Below, piece by piece: positions 42,901 through 51,301 of a stretch of DNA of 64,000 nt. The notes under the pieces are model-generated. The model made no database searches. It was not told the DNA's origin and saw nothing but the letters and a program-made list of their open reading frames with translations. The DNA lies in contig JABAKD010000004.1 of NCBI GenBank assembly GCA_012845835.1, positions 8,824,232 to 8,888,231 of the forward strand. Direction: 5' to 3'. Each line of letters opens with the position of its first letter. Position 1 is the first letter of the stretch. The stretch comes from Undaria pinnatifida. Taxonomy: Eukaryota; Sar; Phaeophyceae; Laminariales; Alariaceae. The position numbers and the translations under genes were made by a program.

Positions 42901-43716
42901 ATATTTATTTCAGGTTATTATGAGTTCAGTCGAGCGTGCCAAGCGATTTCGGCCGCCTTGTATCGGGATACCCGCCTTATACGGGGATACCACTTTAGTG
43001 GGGGGACCCCTGCTGCAATCCTATTTGAGTAAAATCGCTCGAGAAAGGTCCCAAAGTCGACGAGTTGGTGTATTGGAGTAAGTCGTACACGGGGTTGCCT
43101 AGGTCATCATGTGGTAGAGCATGTCAAGGTGGGAGCCGTCGATGGGCCCTCGGAAGCAGTCGTAAAACAGGTAACAGGTATCGATTATCGTTCTCTCCGC
43201 CAAAGAAAGGAAGGCCACTCTGAACATGCACTCCCGAAGACAAATTATAGTGTACAGAGCCAAAGTGGGCTCAACTCGATCATATCCGAGGTTGAGACCG
43301 CCAATCATATCAATAATTCTGCTCTTCTACCATCTCCGCTGATTCCATGCAGTCATAACATCATACATACGTCAGACTTGTGCGCAGGCATAAACCAACA
43401 AATCCAACCTCTGCACCCTGCCGAAAAATAGACCAATACCTGGGAATTATATCAATAACGCTTATTTTCATGTTCAGAGAAAAAATAAACTTTTTTTGAA
43501 ACTGTACTGCGGTCTAAAAGGCTACAGATGTGTGGAGATTCAATATAATGTGTTCGTGTTTGGTTTGTTCTTGGGCGCTGCAGTGATGCGGCTGAAAAGG
43601 AAGGGGACGACCGGGCGCTGCGAGCCCTGAGGGCGAGGGAGGCGCAGCTGGAGGCAAGGAAAAACAGAAGAAACCTGTTCATTCAGGCCGTCTGCGACGC
43701 TACCGACTTCGAAAAG
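26961..43716 (+). CDS. EF-hand calcium-binding protein, at least 6 exons, 3' end not found
   Basis: Joined from 26961-29357, 30776-30918, 35311-35419, 39732-39863, 40965-41083 and 43584-43716 (3,033 bases, 1,011 residues, ending in phase 0). All five junctions are GT-AG and phase-consistent (0, 2, 0, 0, 2). The joins rebuild a continuous EF-hand: exon 2 ends AAQRRELRE + TG, exon 3 starts G + FDSLDRDGSGEIDCSEL. EF loop 1 is D-R-D-G-S-G-E-I-D-C-S-E (about 852-863), loop 2 D-R-D-G-S-G-E-I-G-F-N-E (about 888-899); both have all calcium ligands, with Glu at position 12. The spacing (EL.HPLLSTGIA ... EVEKLVREVD) is that of a paired EF-hand unit. Roughly 800 N-terminal residues are disordered and repetitive. 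No kinase, channel or other catalytic domain seen. The start codon (weak context) and first exon are the least certain; the C-terminus lies downstream. Confidence 0.68.
29358..30775 (+). other. EF-hand gene intron 1
   Basis: Contains an inverted CGCGATAAAAATGAA repeat (30225-30360) and a divergent MITE (30377-30665: GACGCGTTCCACGATAGAGG ... GGCGCACTTCTACTTG). No other exon recognised. Confidence 0.5.
30776..30918 (+). CDS. EF-hand gene exon (entering helix of EF1)
   Basis: Acceptor TGTTTAACCAG and donor GAGTG|GTAAGA. Encodes RGTGVKRDFLSALRNQMGED then a basic helical segment ending KFTAAQRRELRE and two bases of a Trp codon. This supplies the E helix of EF-hand 1 when joined to 35311. Codon usage is clearly coding-like compared with the flanking AT-rich repeat DNA. 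Confidence 0.75.
31365..31870 (+). mobile_element. MITE with tandemly repeated left arm
   Basis: After the TIR (GACGCG..CTACGA..GATAGAGGTAGCA) the left-arm block TGGCGAAAACGGTTTCTGAATCACGGGGCTCCTTAACCC-AxAATCGTCGTAAATT is repeated about four times with the joiner ATTAAGGTATACCTCTTT, at roughly 80-90 bp spacing, before a normal middle and right arm ending GGTGCGCCTCCATTGAAGCACGCG. Confidence 0.72.
32181..32585 (+). mobile_element. MITE copy, diverged
   Basis: Left end GACGCTTGCTACACGATAGAGG, block TTGGCGGAGCTTCTTAGCCCAAATCTAGTCGGAA, right end near GGTGCGTCTTTACCGTACCGC. Has an extra T-rich middle. Confidence 0.5.
35311..35419 (+). CDS. EF-hand gene exon (EF1 loop and exiting helix)
   Basis: Acceptor TCCGACGTTTCAG, donor AAATTG|GTGAGC. 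Encodes FDSLDRDGSGEIDCSEL and SHPLLSTGIARSAVEVEKL. The loop is a canonical calcium site. Immediately downstream the end of this exon with its donor is repeated twice more (see the tandem repeat at 35390-35735). Confidence 0.82.
35390..35735 (+). repeat. tandem triplication of exon end plus 5' splice site
   Basis: Three units of about 115-120 bp. Each starts AGTGCGGTCGAAGTGGA or variant, contains GTGAGCA (donor-like GT at 35420, 35535, 35655), then CAGTAGTTCTTACAACTNAGTAGGAT, TTTCGGGGAATTTTAT and ACATGTTGCCCAAGG or variant. The first unit includes the true end of the EF1 exon; the other two are copies lacking an upstream acceptor of their own. Confidence 0.8.
36511..36858 (+). repeat. interstitial telomere-like (CCCTGA)n block
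   Basis: Starts with CCCCTAACCCTAACCCG, the C-strand of TTAGGG repeats, then runs for about 54 six-base units of CCCTGA with rare CCCTAA and CCCCGA units. Open frames through it (DPDPDP, GSGSGS, VRVRVR) are artefacts of the six-base period. It lies inside an intron, far from any visible chromosome end. Confidence 0.9.
37853..39243. mobile_element. MITE pair flanking a 102-bp tandem array
   Basis: 37853-38130 is an inverted full copy (GTGCTACGATACG ... GGTACACCTCTACCGTGGCA). It is followed by units of about 102-105 bp (CATTCAGAAGCCATTTCGCC, then AAAAAAAGGTATACCTCTACC, GTGGCATTCATGAGTCG, a T run, CTGAATGACCGTGCTCGTTA, ACCCAAAATCGT), nine in total at about 38089, 38195, 38298, 38403, 38508, 38611, 38713, 38814 and 38915. 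The block ends with a plus-oriented middle and right arm (39050-39243). Each unit is two element ends joined head to head. Confidence 0.82.
39732..39863 (+). CDS. EF-hand gene exon (EF2)
   Basis: Preceded by a long T/C tract ending GGAAAG; begins VREVDRDGSGEIGFNEFLAI, followed by LQPNRKDAVKGTIAKVIALQ and EVKK before AAG|GTAGGG. Phase 0 at both ends. Canonical EF loop. A (GTT)n microsatellite of about 150 bases starts directly after the donor. An alternative donor (AAAG|GTACTA, near 39821) would shorten the exon. Confidence 0.82.
39864..40964 (+). other. EF-hand gene intron 4
   Basis: Microsatellite (39867-40018), a partial MITE (about 40110-40340: GACGGGGGGCACTTCTCAACCCAGTATCGTCCGAA) and otherwise unassigned sequence. 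No extra exon recognised. Confidence 0.45.
39867..40018 (+). repeat. (GTT)n microsatellite
   Basis: About 50 GTT triplets with scattered GCT, GGT and TTT variants, beginning a few bases after the donor of the EF2 exon. Reads poly-Gln, poly-Asn or poly-Leu in different frames; it is intronic. Confidence 0.85.
40965..41083 (+). CDS. EF-hand gene exon (charged helix)
   Basis: Acceptor TTCCAAATAG, donor AAACG|GTGTGA. Encodes AHGSNMEAVVAVERRSLLMK then EILDEATVRDAAIDDGAIKR. Acidic and basic residues alternate with a helical pattern. Starts in phase 0 and ends in phase 2, fitting both neighbours. Confidence 0.7.
41084..43583 (+). other. EF-hand gene intron 5
   Basis: Contains an inverted MITE with tandem left-arm units (41385-41870), a second truncated MITE (42110-42220), and a G run (42629-42638) followed by a 22-base C run (42685-42706). 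An open stretch at 42720-42888 lacks a good donor and was not accepted as an exon. Confidence 0.45.
41385..41870 (-). mobile_element. MITE, inverted, with tandem left-arm units
   Basis: Right arm (CAGTTTGGGAACTTAAGGAATCTCTCCC) and middle (TAGGTACACGACGATAAAATCATG) appear inverted, then three to four units of GACGATTTTGGGGTAAGGAGCCCCGTGATTCAGAAAACGTTTTCGCCAGAAAGAGGTATACCTTAATA at about 80-bp spacing. Same amplification as at 31.4 and 51.3 kb, in the other orientation. Confidence 0.72.
43584..43716 (+). CDS. EF-hand gene exon (basic coiled helix)
   Basis: Acceptor TTCTTGGGCGCTGCAG, donor GAAAAG|GTGCTG (weaker than the others). The first base completes the Arg codon split after 41083. Encodes DAAEKEGDDRALRALRAREA, QLEARKNRRNLFIQAVCDAT and DFEK, strongly helical and charged. 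If the donor is not used, the frame continues about 27 codons into a repeat and stops at 43786. Confidence 0.68.
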
Positions 43717-46120
43717 GTGCTGTTGCTGGAAAAACATAGTTCGACGCGAGCCGCAAGAGATGTGTTGAATGAAGTCTTCTCGCGATAAAAATATAGACGC
43801 GTACCGTAGCGGGGAGGGGGGAGACGATCCTGCTTGCCTAGCTGACCCCGGGTCTGAGATACGTCTAGGGAAAAGGAAGGAGAAACAAAAGCGCGAAGAT
43901 AGTACAAGGGATGCATGCATGCGCAAGAACAACGAATAACCAAAACAAAATATGGTTACAAGTAGCGTTATTAGTAGAGGTTTTGTGACCTGTCTCTGGG
44001 TCCGAAAAAAACAGCAACAACAGCGCTATAATAGCTGCTACCCCTGGCAGCGCTACGGTAGTGCTTTGCGCTCGTGCTGTCTGCTGCCTAGCTCCATGCT
44101 CCACCGCGCAGTCGTCCTTTGCTGCACGATGGCGCTCCTTCTCTCTCAGGGAACTTTCTACTCGGTCGGGGTGCCAGATGAGTCATCCCACAGTGAGTGG
44201 TAGGGTTTGCACTTTTAGGGTGAAGCGTTTTTTCTGGGGGGTTGAGTTCCTCACACGAAGAACTACCGGTCAGTCCAACAACTTTACGGGGTAGGTTTTT
44301 GTTTCGGGAACTCCGGGGCATAGACGATTGGCCGGGCTGCGTAAAAACGAACGCCTTCGAAAGAGTCACGTTCCGCACGAGATATTGAGCTCCTTGTGGA
44401 CATCCCAGGAGCTCAGAAAATTCTTTAGAATATAACTGCCGCACGGCTACCACGGTGGGATTGCTCAGATTTTGCGAAATCGAGACCCGTGATAAAAAGC
44501 CATCCTCACTCTCTAACAAACCTTGTTTGTGTCGTCGGCGTCGACGGCCGGAGTCATCCCATGGTCGGGCTTGAGCCCCCTTTAGGGGTCAGACGTTTTT
44601 CTGGCCGATTGAGCCTGTCACTCAGGTGAAGAACCGTCGGTTCTAGAGCATTGACAATTTTTTTGGTCTCCAAGGAGCATGATTTTGCTTTTTAATTTTG
44701 AGGGGCTGCAGTAGCGCATGCGTGCAAGTGACGGGCCAGGTTGCGCGAACCAAAAAGCCTCCGAGAAGTTGCCTCTCGGGTTAACCGTTGAGAGCTCCTT
44801 CCTCATTGCTGGAATCTCAGAAAACGCCTGTTGTTGTTGCACCCCAAAAGCGTGGGACATGGCTCGGCGGAAAACAATGCAATGCCTTGAACTGGTGTGA
44901 CCTAATCGAACTTGGGACATTGTATGGTAGGGCTATGAATGGGTCAGCCCGGGGGGGGGGGGGGGGCCCCATTATTCGCAGCAAATACATCATTGACGCC
45001 TACAAACAAATATCACTAGCTGTCGTATCCTTCGATAATCTCTCACAACATGCCACTCTGTCCGTGAATATAAGAAACTTTTAAAGATTAGTATTGAATA
45101 AAAATGTTGCTTATATTCCCGTACATAGTCGTGTAGTTTTTTCTTGTCTATATATCGGGTCCGGATTAGCATGCCCCCCCCCCCCCCCCCCGCCGTAGAA
45201 CTTATGCTTATCCTGCCTCTTCGCCTGAGATCCGTTCGGGTGTTTTTTTTGTCACAGTTACAATCGTGCTAGGATAAGGCTGTAAAACGAAGCATAGAAC
45301 ACTTTTTGCACACAATATTTCGGATTCCCCGATGTAAAAGCTTGTTTTTGTTTTTCTCTCTCTTTCTCTGCATCTTTTTTAGTGATGAGCCATCCCATGG
45401 TAGGTAGAGGGTCGCGGCAGAAGGTCTCTGAGGTCCTCACATGAGGTAGGAACTCAACATCTCACCCGATACCACATGATTTTTCGAAGGCATTCGAGGT
45501 CGCACAAAAACCCTCGATATCAAGCTTCTATGCCTTAGTCCAAAAGTATAAAATGTACTCGAAAAAATACCTCATTGACCCCGCCAGTTCCTCTCACTTG
45601 TCATGAGGAACTCAATCGCCCAGGCAGGGACGTTTTGGCGCAATCATACAACTGCAACCCCTACCGTGTTGCAGATCCTTCCCGTCGGGTATTGGGGGAG
45701 AAGAAGAAACCTGTTCATTCAGGTTGTTTTTTCGATACGCCCCAGGCTTTCAGAAGGGCGTTTCAGAAAAATTTTGCCGCGCGTCTCGCTTGCCGCAGTT
45801 AGTTGCGTTTTTGTTTAACTGATTTACTTTAAAAACGAAAAAAAAATGTTCTATAAAAAAGATGCTTTAAAACACGTCAGCCGCGCGAGGTACGACAAAC
45901 TTAAGGGGTCGACGTTCGTCTTTTGGCAAGCTGCGCTCGATACACCTCGGCTGGCTCGTTTTTACCGATGTATATTGTTCTTCCAATATACATATGGCTC
46001 TCCCATGGACGTTGCCGGGCTGAACACCAACACCCGACGTACTACCAATTGTAGCGCTAGTAACCCGTATGCGCACTTCTTTGTTCTGTTTCTCCCGTGT
46101 ATTTTCGAGCAAAGTGTGAG
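43717..46120. other. no gene recognised; repeats
   Basis: Contains a CGCGATAAAAATGAA repeat (43735-43890), two related blocks with GAGTCATCCCA.GGT / GTTGAGTTCCTCAC / GAGCTCCTT..GGAATCTCAGAAAA (44170-44530, 44560-44900), and short fragments of the same type at 45380-45480. A 16-base G run lies at 44951-44966 and an 18-base C run at 45174-45191. Further exons of the EF-hand gene are expected downstream of 43716 but none could be recognised. Confidence 0.4.
45702..45723 (+). repeat. 22-bp fragment identical to EF-hand gene exon sequence
   Basis: AGAAGAAACCTGTTCATTCA plus GG is identical to 43666-43687 inside the coding exon at 43584-43716 (encodes RRNLFIQ). The surrounding bases differ. A small duplicated exon fragment, or part of a wider decayed duplication, is likely. 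Confidence 0.55.
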
Positions 46121-46845
46121 AGGCGGGGGGGGGGGGGGGGGGGGGCTCAGGTTGTGCATGGCCGTAACGTAAAGCCTTATGAGCATAGGGACCCTCGCAT
46201 CCCTTATTATACTATGCCGGGACGGAGCACGTCGGGGTTTCACCAACCAGGCAGACATTGCTTGCACCAAGCGCGAAGCGCCGTGAGGTATTCGGCGAGT
46301 CGCACGAAGGGCGAACCATATCCTTCCAAGGACTGCTCGTAAGACGTACTTCGTCGCCTTGTGGGTATTTTCTTGCTTATGGATGACCGACGACCAATGA
46401 GTCGCTTTGTTTTCTGGCCTGGCCACTCGAGAGACAGCAATGGGTATGTATATGAACTGGGTCAGCTGTGATATATGTGTGTACCACCTTGGGTTGTTTG
46501 TGTTTTCCCCCTGGGGTATTCCTCAGCTCCAGAGTGACTGGAGCCTGTCCTGTGACCACGGACTTGATTATGCGAGTTAATGTGAGAACAACAACAACAA
46601 TACGTAACTGCCTCGTGGGTGCCTTGCCATATTCACACTACGAGATGCGATCATTCCGCTTGTTCATGGTCAGGGTTCCCCGCTCCGCACAATATGATCG
46701 AACTCGATAACCATCATGGTGACCGCCGAAAAAACAAGCAAACCGTACCCTGGTTGTCTAGCTCACGCAATGACTGGCATGTTTTACAGCACCGTTGCCA
46801 ACCAACGCCAACCCCAATATACATACAGTATGATGTTTTACAGCG
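46121..46845 (+). repeat. poly-G-headed family P, long copy with insertion
   Basis: Begins with a 21-base G run (46125-46145) and GCTCAGGTTGTGCATGGCCGTAA, continues with the family body to CGAGAGACAGCAATGGG (about 46446), is interrupted by an inverted (GTT)n-associated repeat (46448-46600), and resumes with TAACTGCCTCGTGGGTGC..TTACCATA..GATGCGATCATTCCGCTTGTT to about 46830. The continuation matches 62790-63045, showing that the full family unit is longer than the 250-bp core. Confidence 0.62.
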
Positions 46846-47910
46846 GGGTAAATTGGCGGGGGGGCTACTACACAGTAGTACGTGGCGAGGAGAGTCTCCT
46901 CGAGGTCACTAAGATTTAGTTTGGGTCAGGTGATTAGCTATAACCTTTTAGCCAGGAATCGAACGGGCTGTTACCGTCTCAAGACCCTGACACAAAAAGC
47001 TGACGAGATTCTTGTCCATGAAAAATGCCGTCCAACCATCCAACAAACCTCAGGAGAAGGACAGGCTTCGCAAGACGACGGCAGATGGCTACAGACGCGA
47101 GTTTGGCGGAAAACAAAGCTTGGATGGTGCCGCGTTTTCGTCGCCGTGCTCCGGGACATCTTCATTGGATACGTGGGATGGCAGTGCTGGCCTTGCGCCT
47201 TCGGAGGTTTATTGCGGAAGAATCGATAGCAGCTATAGCAGTAGACCTTACAGCAAAAGCAGCAGCCGCAGTAGTAGCGGCAGCAGCAGCAAAAGCAGGT
47301 GCAGAAGGAGAAGCAGGAGCAGAAATAGCAGAAACGGGACCAGAAACAACAACACCTACGTCGACAGCAGCAACAGCAGCAGCAGCACCAGCGGAAGTGA
47401 TTTCAGCATCAGCGACCCTGGCGCCGATGGCAGCTACGACGACAAATCGCTAGGGCCTGGAGATCACCGCCACCACCACCACCGCCACCACCAACATCAA
47501 CATCTTAAACAAAAACGCCACAAACATCACTAACACCAACACCACCAACATCGCCATCACCAGCACCAACACCACTAACACCAGCACCGCCAGCACCAGC
47601 ACCCCCCCCAACACCAGAACACCAACACCACCAACACCACCACCCCAAACGGACGGTTAGCCGTGAGACCAACCGCCAAACACGATTCCTCCTGCCCCCC
47701 CGCTGACAACCTCTACCTCTGCAGCGGCTCTAGCACGACTGGGCCGCCATCGATCGCTCCGAAACAATCGATCCAAAGTACGCCGGTAATAGCGTCAGTT
47801 ACCTCAAAGGGTACCGGTCGATTCTGGTCGCATGGGAGGTGGGGGGGAGGTCGCCGTCATCTTGAAAGATAATAGTAATAGTTTCTGCGCCTTGGGGTTT
47901 CCTTCTCGCG
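46846..47910. other. low-complexity open region, gene uncertain
   Basis: Overlapping plus-strand open frames at 47012-47533 (Ser/Arg/Asn rich) and 47025-47453 (Ala rich) run through a CAG/AGC-rich microsatellite, followed by CCACCA/ACCAACA repeats to about 47645. Non-repetitive parts (YRREFGGKQSLDGAAFSSP; MAVLALRLRRFIAEESIAAI) are readable in two frames, neither with a recognised domain or clear acceptor. It could be a tail exon of the upstream EF-hand gene or noncoding microsatellite DNA. Confidence 0.25.
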
Positions 47911-47914
47911 CAGG

Positions 47915-48585
47915 GGTCCCTCGATAAGGCGGTCTGAATAAGGAAGCATCTCCGATATAATGCGGTCTGATTAATGCGGTATCCCGATATAATGCGGTCT
48001 GATTAAGGCGATATCCCGATGAAATGCGGTCTGAGTAAGACGATATCCCCATATAAGGCCGTCTGAATAAGGCGACATCCCGATATAAGGCGGTCTGAGT
48101 AAGGCGGTATCCCGATATAATGCGGTCTGAGTAAGGCGATATCTAGATGTAATACGGTATGAGTAAGGCGATATCCCGATATAATGCGGTCTGATTAAGG
48201 CGGTATCCCGCTACAATGCGGCCTGAGTAAGGCGATATCCCGATATATAAAGCGGTCCGAATAAGGCGGTATCCCGATATTTAAGGCGGTCTGAATAAGG
48301 CGGTATACCGATATAATGCGGTCTGAGTACGGCGGTATCGCGATATAGGGCGGTCTGATTAAGGCGGTATACCGACATATTGCGGTCTGAGTAAGGCGGT
48401 ATCCCGATATAAGGCGGTCTAGTAAGGCGGTATCTCGACTTATTGCGGTCTGAGTAAGGCGATATCCCGATATAAGGCGGTCTGAGTAAGGCGGTATCCC
48501 GATATAAGGCGGTCTGAGTAAGGCGGTATCCCGGCATAATGCGGTCTGAGTAAGGCGGTATCCCGATATAATGCGGCCAAACATG
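47915..48585 (+). repeat. 31-bp minisatellite
   Basis: About 21 head-to-tail units of roughly 31 bp built on GCGGTCTGAGTAAGGCGGTA followed by TCCCGATATAA, with GATATCCCGAT variants. Flanked by ACCCTCGATAAGGCGGTCTG-like and CCCTCAATAAGGCGGTCGCA edges. Open frames across it (YRLTQTALYRDTA) are a by-product: 31 is not a multiple of three, so the peptide repeats every 93 bases. Confidence 0.88.
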
Positions 48586-48871
48586 CTTGGCGCAACTGGG
48601 GACTCGCACTCATAACCTGGACTGAAGCACGGCAGCTTCCCTCAATAAGGCGGTCGCATTGTTCTGGCAAAACCAACGCCTTGCTGGGGGCACCTCATTG
48701 CATCACAACTGCATGCACGTTTTATACGCACCATTAACTTGGAAATAGTGTTGGATTTTCTTCGCAGTTCAGGCAGGTTAATTCGGCTGCTGCCGATGCT
48801 GCTGATGATTCTGTATTCTTGCTGTTAATCCTCCGGCATGATGGTCCCGTCATCAGCCGAGGGAGCTGGGA
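48586..48871. other. no gene recognised
   Basis: Short unique stretch between the minisatellite and the next family P repeat. No coding or RNA feature seen. Confidence 0.4.
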
Positions 48872-49190
48872 GTGTGGGGGGGGGGGGGTGCTCAGTTCGT
48901 GCAAGGCCGTGTAGTCGTATGACCACAGACCCTCGCATCCCTACTATACCGGGACGGAGCACGTCGAGTTGTCACCAACCAGGCGGACCTTGCTTGCACC
49001 AAGCGCGAAGCGCCGTGAGGTGTTCGGCGAGTCGCAGGAAGGGTGAACTGCATCTATCTCCTTTCAAGAACCGGCTTGTAATACGGACTTCGGCACCTTG
49101 TGCCTACCTTTTTGCTCATGGATGACGGCGCCAAAAAGTTACTTTGTTTTCTGGTGCGGCCACTCTAGAGACAGCAATGGGGGGGGAAGC
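48872..49190 (+). repeat. poly-G-headed family P copy
   Basis: An 11-12-base G run and TGCTCAGTTCGTGCAAGGCCGTGTAG, then the body words CCCTCGCATCCCTACTATACC, GGGACGGAGCACGTCGAG, CAAGCGCGAAGCGCCGTGAG and GCGGCCACTCTAGAGACAGCAATGG. A second G-rich stretch follows at 49181-49212. Confidence 0.62.
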
Positions 49191-50104
49191 GGGGGGGGAG
49201 AGGGGGGGGGGGCTACTTATGCGTTGCATGCCTTAGTCGTTTTGGCTTTTGACCACGCATCCCTTTCCAGACGAAGCACCGTTCCTACTGCAAACCGCTT
49301 CCAATACGCATTACAATCACCACCAACCACCACAACTTCCACCGCACACTACATACACCAACACCATCACAAAACCATGGCCAACACCAGCAACAATCAT
49401 GAACAACACCACCAACACCAGCAGCACCCACCAGCACCAGTATTACCAATCGAAGCCGTTACGGCCATCCTTTCTGCTAATGTACCTGGCAACGAGCGCC
49501 CAAATGTTCGAGGCGTCTCCCCGCCCATTAGATGTTGTTGGTATTGAAGATAGTGGTGTTTTATGGTGGTGATGGTCATGGTGGTGATGATGGCGGTGGT
49601 GGCGATGTGATTGCACTCTGTCCGGAACCGTAAGCTCCGGTGGTGCTATGGTGGTGTCCTTGGTGTCCGTGGGGGGAAGTGGTAGTGGCGGTTGTGGTGA
49701 TACTTGGAGTGGTAATGGTGAAAGTATGTTGTGGTGGTTATAGTGGCAGTTGGGGTGGCGGGGGCGGGTGGTGGTGGTGGTGGTGGTGGAGGTTGTCGAG
49801 GTTTATGCTGTTTTCGTCAGCACACGGCTGTGCGAAGACCTCCCCGTCCCCGTCTCCCCAGAAACAAGAATCGAGAACCACACCATAGACGGGTTGAGGA
49901 TACGGTACTGGTCAGATGCCGAAATCCAGACCCCTAAGAAATCATTTCATGACGGAAAAAACGCGCTCTAGCGCGAGAAGATTTTCAGCCTGACAACCTG
50001 CCCTCAGCTTGTAACGCGGCTGTTGATGTAAGTGACGAGGACGGCAAATTTCAATCTATGACCAAGCCTTCGGCAGATGGGATAGCTTTTGGGGCAGTGA
50101 CGAG
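49191..50104. other. no gene recognised; microsatellite
   Basis: Holds an inverted relative of the 37550-37690 repeat (49227-49300), CCAACAC/CACCA microsatellites (49310-49440), a GGTGGT tract (49560-49800) and an open stretch at 49800-49970 that lacks a supported exon boundary pair. Confidence 0.4.
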
Positions 50105-50335
50105 GAGAGAAATTTCAGCTGGCCCTTCACGGGTCATGACCCCCCCCGCGGACCGCGCCAGGAGATCATCAAATCTTCGCGGGTCGAGTGGGGTCGGGTC
50201 AGGAGGTGTTTAAAATATTACGGCACGGGTCGGGTCGGATCGGTTCGGGAGGGTTACAAATCTCGCAGGTCGGGAGTGGTTACCCTGACTCGACCTGACA
50301 CGCCGGGTGAAATGCCCTGGGAAATTCCAACCTAT
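50105..50335 (-). repeat. GGGTC/GACCC interspersed repeat
   Basis: Family member with CGGGTCATGACCCC, TCGCGGGTCGAGTGGGGTCGGGTCAGGAGG, CGGGTCGGGTCGGATCGG and CACGCCGGGTGAAATGCCCTGGGAAA. Colinear in inverse orientation with 19595-19840. Confidence 0.6.
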
Positions 50336-50561
50336 GCCCAAGGCCACCCTAGCCTAGGGGGTTCACTTTTGGAGGCGTTTTCGCTTGTTTGGGGTGTCTC
50401 GGGGGTAGCTCGCGCTCGAGTGACCCTCCTTGTTCCATTTTCGACCTTGAGCTTTCGTGAGTTGCTCTAATTTTTCGATGCGAAAATCCGCTAATAGAAC
50501 GGCAATTTAGGCACGCCGCGCCAAAAAAAAACTCTCCTGGCAGAGATTGATTCTACGATAG

Positions 50562-50933
50562 TGTTATAAGGCTTAGTTTGGGTAAGCTACTGGTTAACCT
50601 TTTGCAAGTGGCCAAACGGACTAATCCCCCACTAATACCTTAACAAATGACGTCGTCGACAGACCGTGGGTTTTTTTGGTCGTGGGTTCAAGCCCCACGT
50701 CCACCATAATAAGCTTTTTCAGACTTTCCCCATGTCGAACTTGGAGAAAACTCTCCCCAGTATGCCCAGGAAATGAATCCGCTTGGATATTGACAGGTCC
50801 GCCGTATATCCGGCCGACCTGCTATCCCGCCGTTTCAGGGGGGAAGAGTGTTATAAGGCTTAGTTTGGGCAAGCTATTGGTTAACCTTTTGCAAGTGGTC
50901 AAACGGACTAATACCCCCACTAGTTCCTTAACA
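50562..50933 (+). mobile_element. TRIM (miniature LTR retrotransposon), copy 2
   Basis: Terminal direct repeats 50562-50645 (84 bp) and 50849-50933 (85 bp), both TGTTATAAGG...TTAACA with TG/CA ends. The polypurine tract AGGGGGGAAGAG (50837-50848) directly precedes the 3' repeat. A four-base target duplication ATAG flanks the element (50558-50561 and 50934-50937). The interior matches copy 1 (GACTTTCCCCATGTCGAACT; CCGTATATCCGGCCGACCTG; CTATCCCGCCGTT) and has no ORF. A T-arm-like hairpin GTGGGTTCAAGCCCCAC followed by GTCCACCA lies in the interior, about 40 bases after the 5' repeat. Confidence 0.88.
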
Positions 50934-51301
50934 ATAGCCCCCGGCCCCCAAACCAGCGATTTTTCTTTAACGAACGTTTCATGGCTGCTCGACACAAAAG
51001 GACGGATACAATCGTAAAACAAAGTATCCGTATGTTTTGTTGGTGTGCAAAGGCCCTATCGATCGATGACGTCGGGGTGTCGAGGGACATCGCATTTTCA
51101 GGAGATACACGGCCGGGAGCTGGTTTTGAAGCCGGCGATTTCGTTAAAGAAACGTTGTGGGTCGCCCCCAGCTACCTACCGCAGAACGACTCCTGGAAAC
51201 CAGTTTCGCTCAAAACCTCGGCGGTGGTCAACAAAGGGTGTGCCCCCTCCCCCCTACCGTCGTCTTGGTTCTCAAAACCGTTTTTTTTTCCGTGAGGTTA
51301 A

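Noticed and set aside
46930-47010. tRNA gene on the minus strand
   Set aside because: A GTTCGATTCC B-box-like word is present next to a GGCTAAAAGG segment, but the T-stem does not pair and no acceptor or anticodon stem is visible.
47915-48585. CRISPR array
   Set aside because: Units are contiguous with no unique spacers; it is a minisatellite in a eukaryotic genome.
48195-48609. Minus-strand repetitive peptide (YRLTQTALYRDTA type)
   Set aside because: A 31-bp minisatellite read in three successive frames; stop-free by composition.
49798-49970. Possible exon reading LCEDLPVPVSPETRIENHTI
   Set aside because: Has an acceptor-like TTTTCGTCAG and a weak donor (ATACG|GTACTG), but lies between microsatellites, gives no domain, and cannot be phased to a neighbour with confidence.
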